Assembly: GCF_000425585.1 (NCBI RefSeq)
Contig: NZ_KE384399.1
Coordinates: 227,969-291,968 of the forward strand
DNA length: 64,000 nucleotides
Direction of reading: 5' to 3'
DNA from: Terrimonas ferruginea DSM 30193
GTDB lineage: Bacteria; Bacteroidota; Bacteroidia; Chitinophagales; Chitinophagaceae
Of this stretch, positions 16,863 to 26,092 are shown piece by piece (position 1 is the stretch's first letter; each line of letters opens with the position of its first letter). Made by a program: the position numbers and the translations under genes. The notes beneath the pieces are model-generated. The model ran no database searches, was not told the DNA's origin, and saw only the letters and a list, made by a program, of their open reading frames with translations.

Positions 16863-18234
16863 TTTTGAAAGGGACATACAAAACAGGCTGGAGGAGCTGA
16901 AGCTCCGCCCGTCTGCCGAAGTATGGCAGCGGGTGGCGGCCGATATCCGGAAGAAAAAACGCCGCCGTGTACTGGCCTTCTTTTTATTCTTCTTCCTGCT
17001 GCTGACCGGTGGTTATGCCGGCATGCAATTTTTCTCCGGCACCGGTGATGGTACCGGCAACAAAAGCCTTACCCAATCTCCATCTGTTAACCAAACAGAA
17101 AAGCATTCCAATGCAGGAATCTCTACCCAAAAAGATATCGCCACAACCGGTCAGCCTGTAGCTGTTACTCCTGCTACCAATAATCAGCAACAAGCTTCTG
17201 CGGCAACGCCCGTAACAATGGCCGTTACCAGGACAAGAAAAAATACCCGGCCTGCGGTTACTGCACAACAATCGAAAACAACGTCAACAGACAGCAAAAA
17301 TCTACCAGCAGACAACAATGAGCCTGTTATTACCCAGCAGGCGCCAGATAATAGTATCAGCAAGTTACCTGCCATAGAACCGGCCGCCACCGCTGAAACA
17401 GCACCCGGATTGAGCGCAACACCTGCCGATACAAGCGCAGCTTCTGCCACGCTCGCAGCCTTGCCCGAAACACCGGTAGACAGCCTTGCAACAGCCGCCA
17501 CTCCGGATAAAAAGGCGAAGGCTAAAAAGAAAAAAGCTTGGCGATTCGGTATCGACGGAGGCATTGGCATGTCAGGCGTATTGGCAGCGCCTCTCTCGAT
17601 GAAAGCTGTAGAACCCGGGCAGAATGTGTTGAGCAACGGCTTTACACAACAGGCCAACGTGCTGGTTCCCGGTACCGTTACTTACCTGCCGACTGCCGCT
17701 AATCCTTATGTAGCCTGGAACCTCGGTGCCGTGGTGGAAAAACAACTCACGCGGCGCAGCACCTTCTCGGCCGGACTTCGCTATTCCTACGCAAGCACCA
17801 TTCAGAAAGCAGGGGAATATAATCCAACGTTCCGCGCCAACGTAGGAGAGCCCAACAACGATTACGTTAATAGTTTCCATTTTGTATCCATACCGCTTGC
17901 TTATCACTGGCAGATCAACCAGGCACGTAAAATGCCGCCTGTAACCTTCGATATCGGTTTTACCGCCAGTCGCTTATTGCATACAAATGCATTGCTGTAC
18001 AATGTGGCACAGGGTGGTGTCTATTATAAAGACAAAGATCTTTTTAATAAAAATCATTTCGACCTTACTGCCGGATTTTCCGTGCGTCTCAATGCGGGAG
18101 GTCGCTGGCAATGGTCAATCGGTCCCCAGGCAGGCTTCGATCTCACTAACCTTTACCTCGATAAAGCGGAACAGGACAAAGAGTTCCTTTATTACGGAGG
18201 GCTGAAGCTGCGTCTGCTGCTGCCGCAACGATAA
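16849..18234 (+). CDS. membrane protein with barrel-like C-terminus, sigma partner
   Basis: 461 residues starting inside the sigma-factor gene. Residues 1-42 are charged and cytosolic, about 43-63 form one transmembrane helix, about 65-225 are a low-complexity Thr/Ala/Gln/Pro linker with almost no secondary structure, and about 235-461 alternate like an outer-membrane or lipocalin-type beta structure (PorT-like; repeated aromatic strands such as FSAGLRYSYAS and FDLTAGFSVRL). Thus the protein could reach from the inner to the outer membrane. The role as anti-sigma or stress sensor is inferred from the operon and topology, not from a known anti-sigma domain. Confidence 0.7.
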   Translation: MPVNDFERDIQNRLEELKLRPSAEVWQRVAADIRKKKRRRVLAFFLFFFLLLTGGYAGMQFFSGTGDGTGNKSLTQSPSVNQTEKHSNAGISTQKDIATTGQPVAVTPATNNQQQASAATPVTMAVTRTRKNTRPAVTAQQSKTTSTDSKNLPADNNEPVITQQAPDNSISKLPAIEPAATAETAPGLSATPADTSAASATLAALPETPVDSLATAATPDKKAKAKKKKAWRFGIDGGIGMSGVLAAPLSMKAVEPGQNVLSNGFTQQANVLVPGTVTYLPTAANPYVAWNLGAVVEKQLTRRSTFSAGLRYSYASTIQKAGEYNPTFRANVGEPNNDYVNSFHFVSIPLAYHWQINQARKMPPVTFDIGFTASRLLHTNALLYNVAQGGVYYKDKDLFNKNHFDLTAGFSVRLNAGGRWQWSIGPQAGFDLTNLYLDKAEQDKEFLYYGGLKLRLLLPQR

Positions 18235-18297
18235 TTTAACGCCGGTGCAACGTCGGATAAAGTTTGGGTTGTCAGTCCTGTACTAAACTATCGCGTT

Positions 18298-19566
18298 ATG
18301 AGAAGTATACTTGCCATTACCGCCAGACTCATGCTTCTTTCTCTGAGTGCATTCGTGTTTGCCGGTTGCGCAAAAGACAACTGTCAGCAGGTACGAACCT
18401 ACACTATTTACAAACCCGTATTCAGGACCAAGGATTCCGTGCGCAATAATATTCACAGTAATGTTGCGCGAGCCATCGAACGACCCGGCAAGATCTATGT
18501 CAAAGGGAATTATATTTTTCTGAATGAAATAGATAAGGGCATTCATGTTATCGACAACACCAACCCGGCCGCACCCGTCAATAAAGCATTTATCGATGTA
18601 CCCGGCAATATCGATATCGCCGTTAAAGGCAATGTGCTCTATGCCGACCTTTATACCGATATGGTAGCGATCGATATTACCAATCCGCTCCAGGTGTCGG
18701 TGAAAAAAATAATCGATAATCTTTTTCCGTATCGTTTATATGGCAATGGATTTAATCCGGATGGAAACGGATCAGATCAGATAATCGTCGACTGGGAAAA
18801 ACGGGATACTTCTGTTGTTGAATATTGTACGCAGCCTTTCTTCGAAATGGATGGCGGTGTTTTTATTGCAACCAGTGGCAGCAACGGTGTCAAAAGTTCT
18901 CCCTTCGGTACGGGCGGCTCGATGGCGCGCTTTGCCATCGCCGGTGACCGCCTTTATACCGTTTCCCGCTCCGACCTCGAGGTGATCGATATCAGTGTAC
19001 TCGAGAATCCTGTAGTACGCGCAACGGTTAGTGTTGGCTGGAACATCGAAACAATTTTTCCGTTCCGTAACCAGTTGTTCATCGGATCTGCAACGGGTAT
19101 GTTTGTTTACAATATTTCCAATCCGGATCAGCCGCAGGCGGCAGGACGATTCAGCCACGTGCAAAGTTGTGATCCCGTGATTGCGGATGACAACTACGCC
19201 TATGTTACCCTTCGTTCCGGTACAACCTGTAACACCACCATTAATCAGTTAGAAGTTCTCCGGTTGGCTTCGGGCAGTGTCGCCGATCCGCAATTGGTTA
19301 AGACCTATCCAATGGCTAATCCGCATGGTTTATCCAAAGACAATGACCTGCTTTTTATCTGTGATGGCATTGCAGGGCTGAAAGTGTACAACGCGGCGGA
19401 TGTGCAGAATCTTGTATTGCTGAAAACCATCAATGTGAATGCTTATGATGTAATCGCTTCGGGAAACCATGCGCTGCTCATCGGGCAGGACGGACTCTAT
19501 CAATACGATTATACCGATCGCAACAATATCAGGTTGCTGAGCAGGATCGAAGTGAAAGTTCCCTGA
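18298..19566 (+). CDS. LVIVD-repeat lipoprotein
   Basis: 422 residues. Signal peptide with lipobox FAGC, Cys about residue 24, so a lipoprotein. The mature protein contains repeated stretches of the type GIHVIDNTNPAAPV, MVAIDITNPLQVSV, LEVIDISVLENPVV and MFVYNISNPDQPQ, the hallmark of LVIVD repeats, which fold as a beta-propeller-like structure. The family is found on the surface of many Bacteroidota; no ligand is known. It is 63 bp downstream of the barrel-like protein and may be part of the same operon. Confidence 0.88.
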   Translation: MRSILAITARLMLLSLSAFVFAGCAKDNCQQVRTYTIYKPVFRTKDSVRNNIHSNVARAIERPGKIYVKGNYIFLNEIDKGIHVIDNTNPAAPVNKAFIDVPGNIDIAVKGNVLYADLYTDMVAIDITNPLQVSVKKIIDNLFPYRLYGNGFNPDGNGSDQIIVDWEKRDTSVVEYCTQPFFEMDGGVFIATSGSNGVKSSPFGTGGSMARFAIAGDRLYTVSRSDLEVIDISVLENPVVRATVSVGWNIETIFPFRNQLFIGSATGMFVYNISNPDQPQAAGRFSHVQSCDPVIADDNYAYVTLRSGTTCNTTINQLEVLRLASGSVADPQLVKTYPMANPHGLSKDNDLLFICDGIAGLKVYNAADVQNLVLLKTINVNAYDVIASGNHALLIGQDGLYQYDYTDRNNIRLLSRIEVKVP

Positions 19567-19570
19567 TCGC

Positions 19571-20503
19571 TTATTTTTCCCGGATGAAACGCAGGTTGCG
19601 CCGTATACCGTTATACTTCGAACGCTTGAGGGGAGAGTGACGGAATACTTCGCGGAATTGCTGCTCCGTCAGGTTTTCCCAATCACGCGTGGAAAGATTT
19701 AATATTTCCGGAATCGGAGAGAAGGCTGGTTCATGATGTGGTTTGCTGAAACGGTTCCACGGGCAAACATCCTGGCAGGTATCACAACCAAACATCCAGT
19801 TGTTGAATTGTCCTTTCTGTTCTTCGGGGATCAGTTCCGCTTTTAATTCAATGGTGAAATAAGAAATACACTTGCTGCCGTCCACCACTTTGTCGGGAAG
19901 GATTGCCTGGGTCGGACAGGCATCGATACAGCGGCGGCAGGATCCGCAATAATCTTTTGCTATCGGATCATCGTACTCGAGTGCCAGGTCGGTAATAAGC
20001 GTGGCGATAAAAAAGAAGGAGCCGCTGCTGCGCGTGATCAGGTTGCCATTGCGTCCTATCCATCCCAATCCGCTCTGCTGTGCCCAGCTTCTTTCCAGCA
20101 CGGGTGCAGAATCTACGAAGCCACGTCCCTGTATCTCGCCGATCTCTGCCGAAAGCTTTTCCAGCAACTGCCGCAGTTGAGCCCTGATTACTTCATGATA
20201 ATCATTGCCGTATGCATATTTGGCGATGCCGGGTGTATCGTTTTGCTGCTGCTGTTCCGGGTAATAGTTTTTTAATAAAGTGATGACGGACCTGGCGCCG
20301 GGGACAAGTTTGGTGGGGTCGATGCGCAGGTCGAAATGATTTTCCATGTATTGCATGGAGCCGTGAAAGCCCTGGTTCAGCCATTCTTCCAGGCGGCGGG
20401 CATCGTCGTCGAGGCGGCGCGCGCGGGCTATACCACAAAAGTCAAATCCCAATTCCCGGACCGCTTCACGTACCAGGCGGGTGTTATACGATAGGCTGTT
20501 CAC
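19571..20503 (-). CDS. queG: epoxyqueuosine reductase
   Basis: 310 residues. QueG reduces epoxyqueuosine in tRNA to queuosine using cobalamin and two [4Fe-4S] clusters. Both clusters are visible: CGSCRRCIDACP and FGCDTCQDVCPWN. The N-terminal FDFCGIARA and RSVITLLKNYYP segments and SVLERSWAQQSGLGWIGRNG fit the family; length is usual for Bacteroidota. It is divergent from the DUF3857 gene and convergent with the LVIVD gene (4 bp gap). Confidence 0.95.
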   Translation of the reverse strand: MNSLSYNTRLVREAVRELGFDFCGIARARRLDDDARRLEEWLNQGFHGSMQYMENHFDLRIDPTKLVPGARSVITLLKNYYPEQQQQNDTPGIAKYAYGNDYHEVIRAQLRQLLEKLSAEIGEIQGRGFVDSAPVLERSWAQQSGLGWIGRNGNLITRSSGSFFFIATLITDLALEYDDPIAKDYCGSCRRCIDACPTQAILPDKVVDGSKCISYFTIELKAELIPEEQKGQFNNWMFGCDTCQDVCPWNRFSKPHHEPAFSPIPEILNLSTRDWENLTEQQFREVFRHSPLKRSKYNGIRRNLRFIREK

Positions 20504-20582
20504 TATGCGGTAAAGATAAGTCTAATGTATCAACGCCTCCGGCGTGCCGGCAAAAAGCCATGCCGGAAAATACTTTTTGAGG

Positions 20583-20590
20583 TACATTTG
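20583..20590 (+). promoter_or_regulatory. -7 promoter box of the first DUF3857 gene
   Basis: TACATTTG, a perfect match, 28 bp before the ATG at 20619. Its position shows that an in-frame GTG at 20544 is upstream of the transcript and cannot be the start. Confidence 0.65.
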
Positions 20591-20618
20591 CGTTTTCAAG
20601 ACAACCGAGCCACTAATT

Positions 20619-22628
20619 ATGATTTTTAACCGTTCCGCCATTCTCCTGCTGGCCACCTTGTTATGTGCCTTACCAGCCTTCTCGCAGGACGCTCCCAAAT
20701 TCAAATTCGGCAAAGTAGACGCCGAAGAATTCCAGAAAAAAGCTTATTCCGTAGACAGCAGTGCCAATGCCGTGATACTTTCCGAAGTCGGCATTTCTCG
20801 TTTTATTGGCAACAATTCCGGAGGTTTTACATTGGAATTCAAAGTATACCGCCGCGCCCACATTCTCAATAAAAATGGTTATGGCGTAGCCGATGTAACC
20901 ATTCCGCTTTACACCGGTTCACAAAGCGAAGAGAAATTGATTAATCTGCGCGCCTCCACTTACAATATTGAAAACGGGAAAGTAGTTTCCACCAAACTCG
21001 AAAAGTCGTCTGTTTTCAAAGACAAGATCAACAAGTATTGGGCTCACCAGAAGTTCACACTGCCCAATGTCCGCGAAGGTTCGATCATCGAATACGAATA
21101 CACGATTGAATCGCCGTTTCTTTTCAATTTACAACCCTGGTATTTTCAGGGTGAGAACCCGCGCCTCTGGAGCGAGTACCAGGTGGCCATTCCGCAATTT
21201 TTCAACTATGTTACGCTGAAGCAGGGTTATCATCCTTTTGCGGTAGAAACTACCAGCACCAAGAATGATAATTTCACGCTTTCCGAAAGCCGTACCGCCA
21301 TGGCTACCGAACGTTATTCTTTCCAGGCGAGCATCGCGGAAAGACGCTGGGCCATGAAAGATGTGCCTGCCTTGAAAGAGGAAAGCTTTACCTCCACATT
21401 GCGCAATCATATTTCCAAGATCGAATTCCAGTTGTCCGAACATCGTCCGCCATTGGAGTATCGCCGCATCATGGGCAGCTGGACCGATGTAATGGGTGAA
21501 CTGCTGAAAGACGAAGGCATCGGCCAGATCAACGGCAACAACGGCTGGCTCGGCGATGCGGTCGATGGAGCGGTTGGCAACACTACCGACAAACTGCAGC
21601 GGGCAAAAAAAATCTATGCCTGGGTACGCGACAATCTTACTTGTACCAACAACTATGGATACCGCACCACGCAATCAATGAAAGAAGTTTTGCGTAAGAA
21701 GAATGGCAATGTAGCAGACATCAACCTGCTGCTGATTGCCATGTTGCGCAAAGCCGGAATAGCGGCAGAGGCGGTCATCCTGAGCACGCGTTCGCACGGA
21801 TATACTTATTCCATGTACCCGCTGCTCGAACGTTTCGATTACCTTATCGCAGCAATAGGAATAGGTGAGAGTGTTTATTATCTCGATGCGGCCGATCCTT
21901 CCATGGGCTTCGGTCACCTTCCTTATAAATGTTACAATGGTCACGCACGCGTGATCAACGCTGACGCTACACCGCTCGAGTTTTCTGCCGATTCGCTTAC
22001 GGAAAAACAACTCGCTTCCGTATTCATCGTGAATGATTCTGCCGGCCGGCTGCTTGGCAGCGTACAGAAACGGGCGGGCTATTTCGAATCTGCCCGGTTG
22101 AGAAGAGCGGTAAAAGAAAAGGGGAAGGAATCGGTGTTCACCGACATATCCCGTGCTGCCGGCGCAGAAATGACCTTCCTTGAGCAATCAATCGATTCCC
22201 TGGCACAAATGGAAGGTCCGGTTGATATAAAGTACAAGTTCAACATGCCAATGGGTGACGAAGACCTGATCTACTTCAACCCGCTGCTGGACGAACGCTT
22301 CAAAGACAATCCATTCAAATCGGCACAACGTCTGTATCCTGTCGAGATGCCTTTTGCCATGGACCAGACCTACCTGTTGCGCATTGAAGTGCCCAAAGGT
22401 TATGAAGTGGATGAAATTCCCAAACAGATGGTGGTGAAGCTGAACGAAGACGGCGATGGTGTGTTTGAATACCGCATTTCCCAAACCGACAATGCCATCG
22501 CCTTGCGTTGCCGGCTGGTGATCAGCCGTACCTTCTTCGCACCGGAAGAATATGAAACATTGCGCGAATTCTTTAACCTGGTAGTAAAGAAACACAGTGA
22601 ACAGATTGTATTCAAGAAAAAGAAATAA
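20619..22628 (+). CDS. DUF3857/transglutaminase-like protein, catalytic residues lost
   Basis: 669 residues from the ATG at 20619 with a signal peptide (LLLATLLCALPAFSQ). Residues about 50-220 are the DUF3857 domain. The transglutaminase-like core follows (about 320-470), then a C-terminal DUF2569-like beta region. In the core, the usual G-D-C at the catalytic Cys reads GNVADIN (Val in place of Cys), and the stretch that normally carries the His reads ERFDYLIAAIG, with no His; the Asp in YYLDAADP is kept. So the fold is probably intact but the enzyme inactive. Predicted periplasmic. The second DUF3857 gene starts 4 bp downstream. Confidence 0.85.
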   Translation: MIFNRSAILLLATLLCALPAFSQDAPKFKFGKVDAEEFQKKAYSVDSSANAVILSEVGISRFIGNNSGGFTLEFKVYRRAHILNKNGYGVADVTIPLYTGSQSEEKLINLRASTYNIENGKVVSTKLEKSSVFKDKINKYWAHQKFTLPNVREGSIIEYEYTIESPFLFNLQPWYFQGENPRLWSEYQVAIPQFFNYVTLKQGYHPFAVETTSTKNDNFTLSESRTAMATERYSFQASIAERRWAMKDVPALKEESFTSTLRNHISKIEFQLSEHRPPLEYRRIMGSWTDVMGELLKDEGIGQINGNNGWLGDAVDGAVGNTTDKLQRAKKIYAWVRDNLTCTNNYGYRTTQSMKEVLRKKNGNVADINLLLIAMLRKAGIAAEAVILSTRSHGYTYSMYPLLERFDYLIAAIGIGESVYYLDAADPSMGFGHLPYKCYNGHARVINADATPLEFSADSLTEKQLASVFIVNDSAGRLLGSVQKRAGYFESARLRRAVKEKGKESVFTDISRAAGAEMTFLEQSIDSLAQMEGPVDIKYKFNMPMGDEDLIYFNPLLDERFKDNPFKSAQRLYPVEMPFAMDQTYLLRIEVPKGYEVDEIPKQMVVKLNEDGDGVFEYRISQTDNAIALRCRLVISRTFFAPEEYETLREFFNLVVKKHSEQIVFKKKK

Positions 22629-22632
22629 GCTG

Positions 22633-24552
22633 ATGCGTTGTTTGCTCACAATAATTGCTTTTGTACTTGTAACACAGACAAAAGCAGAGGAGCCATTTTC
22701 CGTCACCAACATACCACAGCCGCTTCTCAAGAGCGCTTATGTGGTCAAGCGACTCGAAGATCAACAGTTCATCCTGCAGAAGGATGGCGAAGCGGTGATC
22801 CGTATACATTGTGCCTATACCATTATGCACGAGAATGGCGACGATTACGCAACCTTCTCTGAGTACTATAATAAGTTCCGTGAAATACGGTCGGTAGAAG
22901 GAACACTTTACGATGCCCGGGGAAATGTAATCCGCAGGATGAAGAAGAAAGACCTGCAGGACCTGAGCGCAGTAAATGACATCAACCTGATCGACGATAA
23001 CCGGATGAAACGATTCCAGTTTTATCATCGTTCATATCCCTATACCGTAGAGTTTGAGTACGAGATCAAACTGAATGGCACCATGTTTTATCCTCCCTGG
23101 TTTCCGCAATCGGATGAAAGGGTTTCGGTACAACAAAGCCGGTTTATCTTTTCCTGTCCGGACAATCAGACTTTCCGCTACAAAGCTTATCAATATGAAA
23201 AAGAACCGGTGGTGGTGGCAGAAAAGGGAACGAAAGTGTATACATGGGAGTTGAACAACTATCCCGCATTTCTTCGCGAACCTTATGCGCCGGCAGCAAG
23301 AAGACTTACACCGATCGTATTGTTCGGGCCCGTCAATTTCGAAATGCAGAATTACCGTGGTACGATGCAGAGCTGGCAGGATCTGGGAAAATTTATCTAT
23401 GCGCTTAAAGCCGGACGTGATGAGCTGCCGGGGAATGTGAAAGACCGCGTGCACCAACTGACCGACAATATCGATACGCCACAGGAGAAAGTGCGGTTGC
23501 TGTACGAATACATGCAGCAACACACACGCTATATCAGCATACAACTAGGCATCGGCGGGTGGCAGCCCTTTGAAGCAAAATATGTGGCAGATAAAAAATA
23601 CGGTGACTGTAAGGCATTGTCCAATTACATGGCGGCCCTGCTCAAAGAAGCGGGCATTCCTTCCCTGTATACAGTGATCAATGCGGGCCGCGGCCGTGAT
23701 GAGTTGTTTGAAGAATTTCCATCGTCACAATTCAATCATGCGATCTTGTGCGTGCCTTTGCAAAAAGACACCATGTGGCTCGAATGTACAAGCCAGACAA
23801 CACCTGCCGGTTATATGGGGTCATTCACGGGAAATCGCTATGCCCTGGTCGTAGATGAAAACGGAGGTAAGCTGGTACGCACACCGTTGTATACAATCGA
23901 AGACAACACACAAAGCAGAAACATTAAAGCACGCCTGGACCAGGAAGCTACACTGCAGATCAATGCTGCCACTCTCTACACGGGCATCGAGCAGGAAGAA
24001 GCCAGCGGATTGATACACCATCTTTCTCCACAGAAAGTAAAAGAACAATTACAGCAGGAACTGGACTTCCCGACATTCGAAGTAGATCAGTTCAGCTACC
24101 AGGAACACAAAGGCCGTATACCTGCGGTGCAGGAAAATCTCCAGATCACGGTGAGCAACTATGCCACGATTACCGGCAAACGTCTTTTCATTCTTCCGAA
24201 TGTAATGAGCCGTTTTTACCGTAAACCTTTGCCGGATCCCACGCGTAAATACCCGGTTGAACTGAATACACCTTCCCGCTATATCGATACGGTGGAAATA
24301 GACATTCCCGTGGGCTATTCCATCGAATCGGCGCCGAAAGATACCGAGATCAAAACACCCTTCGGTTTGTACCGCAATAAAGTGGTGCTGAAGGATAATA
24401 AACTTTATTATTATCGTCTGCAGGAACAATACACCGGAACATTTCCTGCTGGCTCTTATGCAGACCTGGTGAAATTTTACGGAGATATTTATACCGCCGA
24501 CCGCGCGCGCGTGGTATTGGTAAAAGCAGAAACACCGCTAAAGGCCTTCTGA
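22633..24552 (+). CDS. DUF3857/transglutaminase-like protein, intact triad
   Basis: 639 residues from the ATG at 22633, 4 bp after the stop of its paralogue; an in-frame GTG at 22597 would overlap the upstream gene and lies outside the signal peptide. Signal peptide ends near VTQTKAE. Domains are as in the first: DUF3857 (about 45-210), transglutaminase-like (about 290-410). Here the triad is complete: Cys in KKYGDCKALSN, His in SQFNHAILCV and Asp/Glu in MWLECTSQT (Glu in place of Asp). The pair may work as a hetero-oligomer of active and inactive subunits; substrate unknown. Family members are exported and widespread in Bacteroidota. Confidence 0.87.
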   Translation: MRCLLTIIAFVLVTQTKAEEPFSVTNIPQPLLKSAYVVKRLEDQQFILQKDGEAVIRIHCAYTIMHENGDDYATFSEYYNKFREIRSVEGTLYDARGNVIRRMKKKDLQDLSAVNDINLIDDNRMKRFQFYHRSYPYTVEFEYEIKLNGTMFYPPWFPQSDERVSVQQSRFIFSCPDNQTFRYKAYQYEKEPVVVAEKGTKVYTWELNNYPAFLREPYAPAARRLTPIVLFGPVNFEMQNYRGTMQSWQDLGKFIYALKAGRDELPGNVKDRVHQLTDNIDTPQEKVRLLYEYMQQHTRYISIQLGIGGWQPFEAKYVADKKYGDCKALSNYMAALLKEAGIPSLYTVINAGRGRDELFEEFPSSQFNHAILCVPLQKDTMWLECTSQTTPAGYMGSFTGNRYALVVDENGGKLVRTPLYTIEDNTQSRNIKARLDQEATLQINAATLYTGIEQEEASGLIHHLSPQKVKEQLQQELDFPTFEVDQFSYQEHKGRIPAVQENLQITVSNYATITGKRLFILPNVMSRFYRKPLPDPTRKYPVELNTPSRYIDTVEIDIPVGYSIESAPKDTEIKTPFGLYRNKVVLKDNKLYYYRLQEQYTGTFPAGSYADLVKFYGDIYTADRARVVLVKAETPLKAF

Positions 24553-24553
24553 T

Positions 24554-24895
24554 CTATTTTTCCTGTAAATGAAACCTGTGCAGCATACGATGCAGTGCAG
24601 GTGCGAGCACCACGCCGATGTTGGTGATAAATACCACGCCGCTGAACAAGGCATAGAACGACGAGAACCATTTTCCCGAAACGGTTTTGATCTCGACTAC
24701 CGGTCCCATACCGCTGAGGATCATGGACGCATTATGCAAGGAATCGAGCCATTCGATATCCGCCGTATAATGATAACCGGCAATGCCGATCAGCAGGCAA
24801 ACCAGCAGTATGCCGCCGGCAAAGAGCACGTTGCGGGCCATGCGTTTGTAATACACATGCAATGGCGCCAATGGCTCGTGGTGACGTTCATACAT
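24554..24895 (-). CDS. two-helix protein resembling a degenerate K+ channel pore
   Basis: 113 residues, two membrane helices (about 24-44 and 83-100). Between them, NASMILSGMGPVVEIKTVSGKWFSSFYALFSG lines up with the pore loop and following region of two-TM potassium channels, in which the usual filter TVGYG and the D-I-x-P-x-T-x-x-G-K-x-F pattern are found; here the filter position reads SGMGP. So the topology and G-K-x-F part fit but the filter is lost, and K+ conduction is unlikely. No cytosolic RCK domain. It lies 7 bp downstream of the serine hydrolase gene and is likely co-transcribed with it. Confidence 0.5.
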   Translation of the reverse strand: MYERHHEPLAPLHVYYKRMARNVLFAGGILLVCLLIGIAGYHYTADIEWLDSLHNASMILSGMGPVVEIKTVSGKWFSSFYALFSGVVFITNIGVVLAPALHRMLHRFHLQEK

Positions 24896-24902
24896 ACACG
24901 GA

Positions 24903-25949
24903 TCATTTACAGGTGGAAGGATAGATGCCGTCGATAATTTTTTTGATGTCGAGATGCAGCTCTGCCTTTTCTTCTCCCAGCAGGCTTTTGGTGATTACCA
25001 GGTAAGCATAGCCATGACACCAGTCTACCATCGGCCAGCTACCGAACAAACCCGGGCAGGCCAATGCCGTTCCCAATGTCCCATTTTTTTCAACAACCCA
25101 GGCACCGAGCGCGTAGTCAAATCCTTCTGCGCCTTTCGGTACAAATTTCATGTCCTGCGGTTTGGAATGGATCGTGCGCAGTTGTTTGACAGATGCTTCC
25201 GATAAAATGCGTTTGCCCTGGTAAACACCCTTGTTCAATAGCATTTGCAGGAAATGCATATAATCATCTGCATTCGACACAGCACCTTCCGACGGGTTGG
25301 TGGCGCGCATCATATCCGACTCCGCAAAACTGGTCTTGCGCATACCGAGTGGCGTAAACAGCTTTTGTTTGGCCAGTTGTTCAAACTTTTTTTTACTGAC
25401 CACTTCCAGTACACGTGCGGCGATGTTGAGGCCGATACCGCCATAGCTGAAATCTTCTCCGGCATTGACGCGGATCTCACGGGCGGCAAAAGCATCCACT
25501 TCCTCTTCCAGTGTTTTATACCGGCGGGCACCAATAACTTTCCCGACAACCGTTTCATTTTTTATACCGGTATAGTGGCTGAGGCAATGGCGGATGGTGA
25601 TATAGTTTTTGTTGTACTTTTCAAATACGGGCAGATATTTTGCTACTTTATCATCAAGGGAGATTTTTCCCTCTTCCACAAACTGCATGACCAACGCCGC
25701 GGTCAGCCATTTGCCACAACTGGCGATCGGCGCAACGGTCTTGCTGTTGAAGTCACCCAGCTCTTTCTTATAAACAATGGAATCGCCTTTCAATACCAGT
25801 ACGACGGCATTTTTGCCCAACTTGCCCTGGCGTTCGGTTACCAACTGGTCAAGTGCGGCCCAGCTTTGAGAACGGGAAACCTGAAAGAATAGCAGAAAAC
25901 AGACTAAGACACTGCACTTCAGGCAGTTTAAACGGCTAATACATGACAT
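24903..25949 (-). CDS. serine hydrolase, beta-lactamase class C-like
   Basis: 348 residues from the ATG at 25949, chosen because the signal peptide (CSVLVCFLLFFQVSRSQ) begins there; a start further up at 26051 would put 34 non-hydrophobic residues before it. The S-x-x-K motif is SCGK in APIASCGKWLTAALV, with GKISLDDKVAKYLP after it. The YxN position reads YGG in FSYGGIGLNIA, which departs from the consensus. The family includes penicillin-binding proteins, esterases and peptidases; probably periplasmic and not a true beta-lactamase. Divergent from clpB. Confidence 0.8.
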   Translation of the reverse strand: MSCISRLNCLKCSVLVCFLLFFQVSRSQSWAALDQLVTERQGKLGKNAVVLVLKGDSIVYKKELGDFNSKTVAPIASCGKWLTAALVMQFVEEGKISLDDKVAKYLPVFEKYNKNYITIRHCLSHYTGIKNETVVGKVIGARRYKTLEEEVDAFAAREIRVNAGEDFSYGGIGLNIAARVLEVVSKKKFEQLAKQKLFTPLGMRKTSFAESDMMRATNPSEGAVSNADDYMHFLQMLLNKGVYQGKRILSEASVKQLRTIHSKPQDMKFVPKGAEGFDYALGAWVVEKNGTLGTALACPGLFGSWPMVDWCHGYAYLVITKSLLGEEKAELHLDIKKIIDGIYPSTCK

Positions 25950-26092
25950 AGTTACGGGAATTGAGGGGCTGGATTGGGATTTGTTACCACTGTTGCGGTG
26001 CAAATAAAAAGCCGGGTTAATCCGGCAAAATAGTTGTGCCATATTAAACATAAATAAAAATACACCGGCACTTGCCGGCCAACATCAACGAT

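Noticed and set aside
20544..20618. Upstream GTG start for the first DUF3857 gene
   Set aside because: A perfect -7 promoter box lies between this codon and the ATG, and the extra residues would precede the signal peptide.
25245..25892. 215-codon open frame opposite the serine hydrolase
   Set aside because: Antisense shadow of a gene with signal peptide and SxxK motif.
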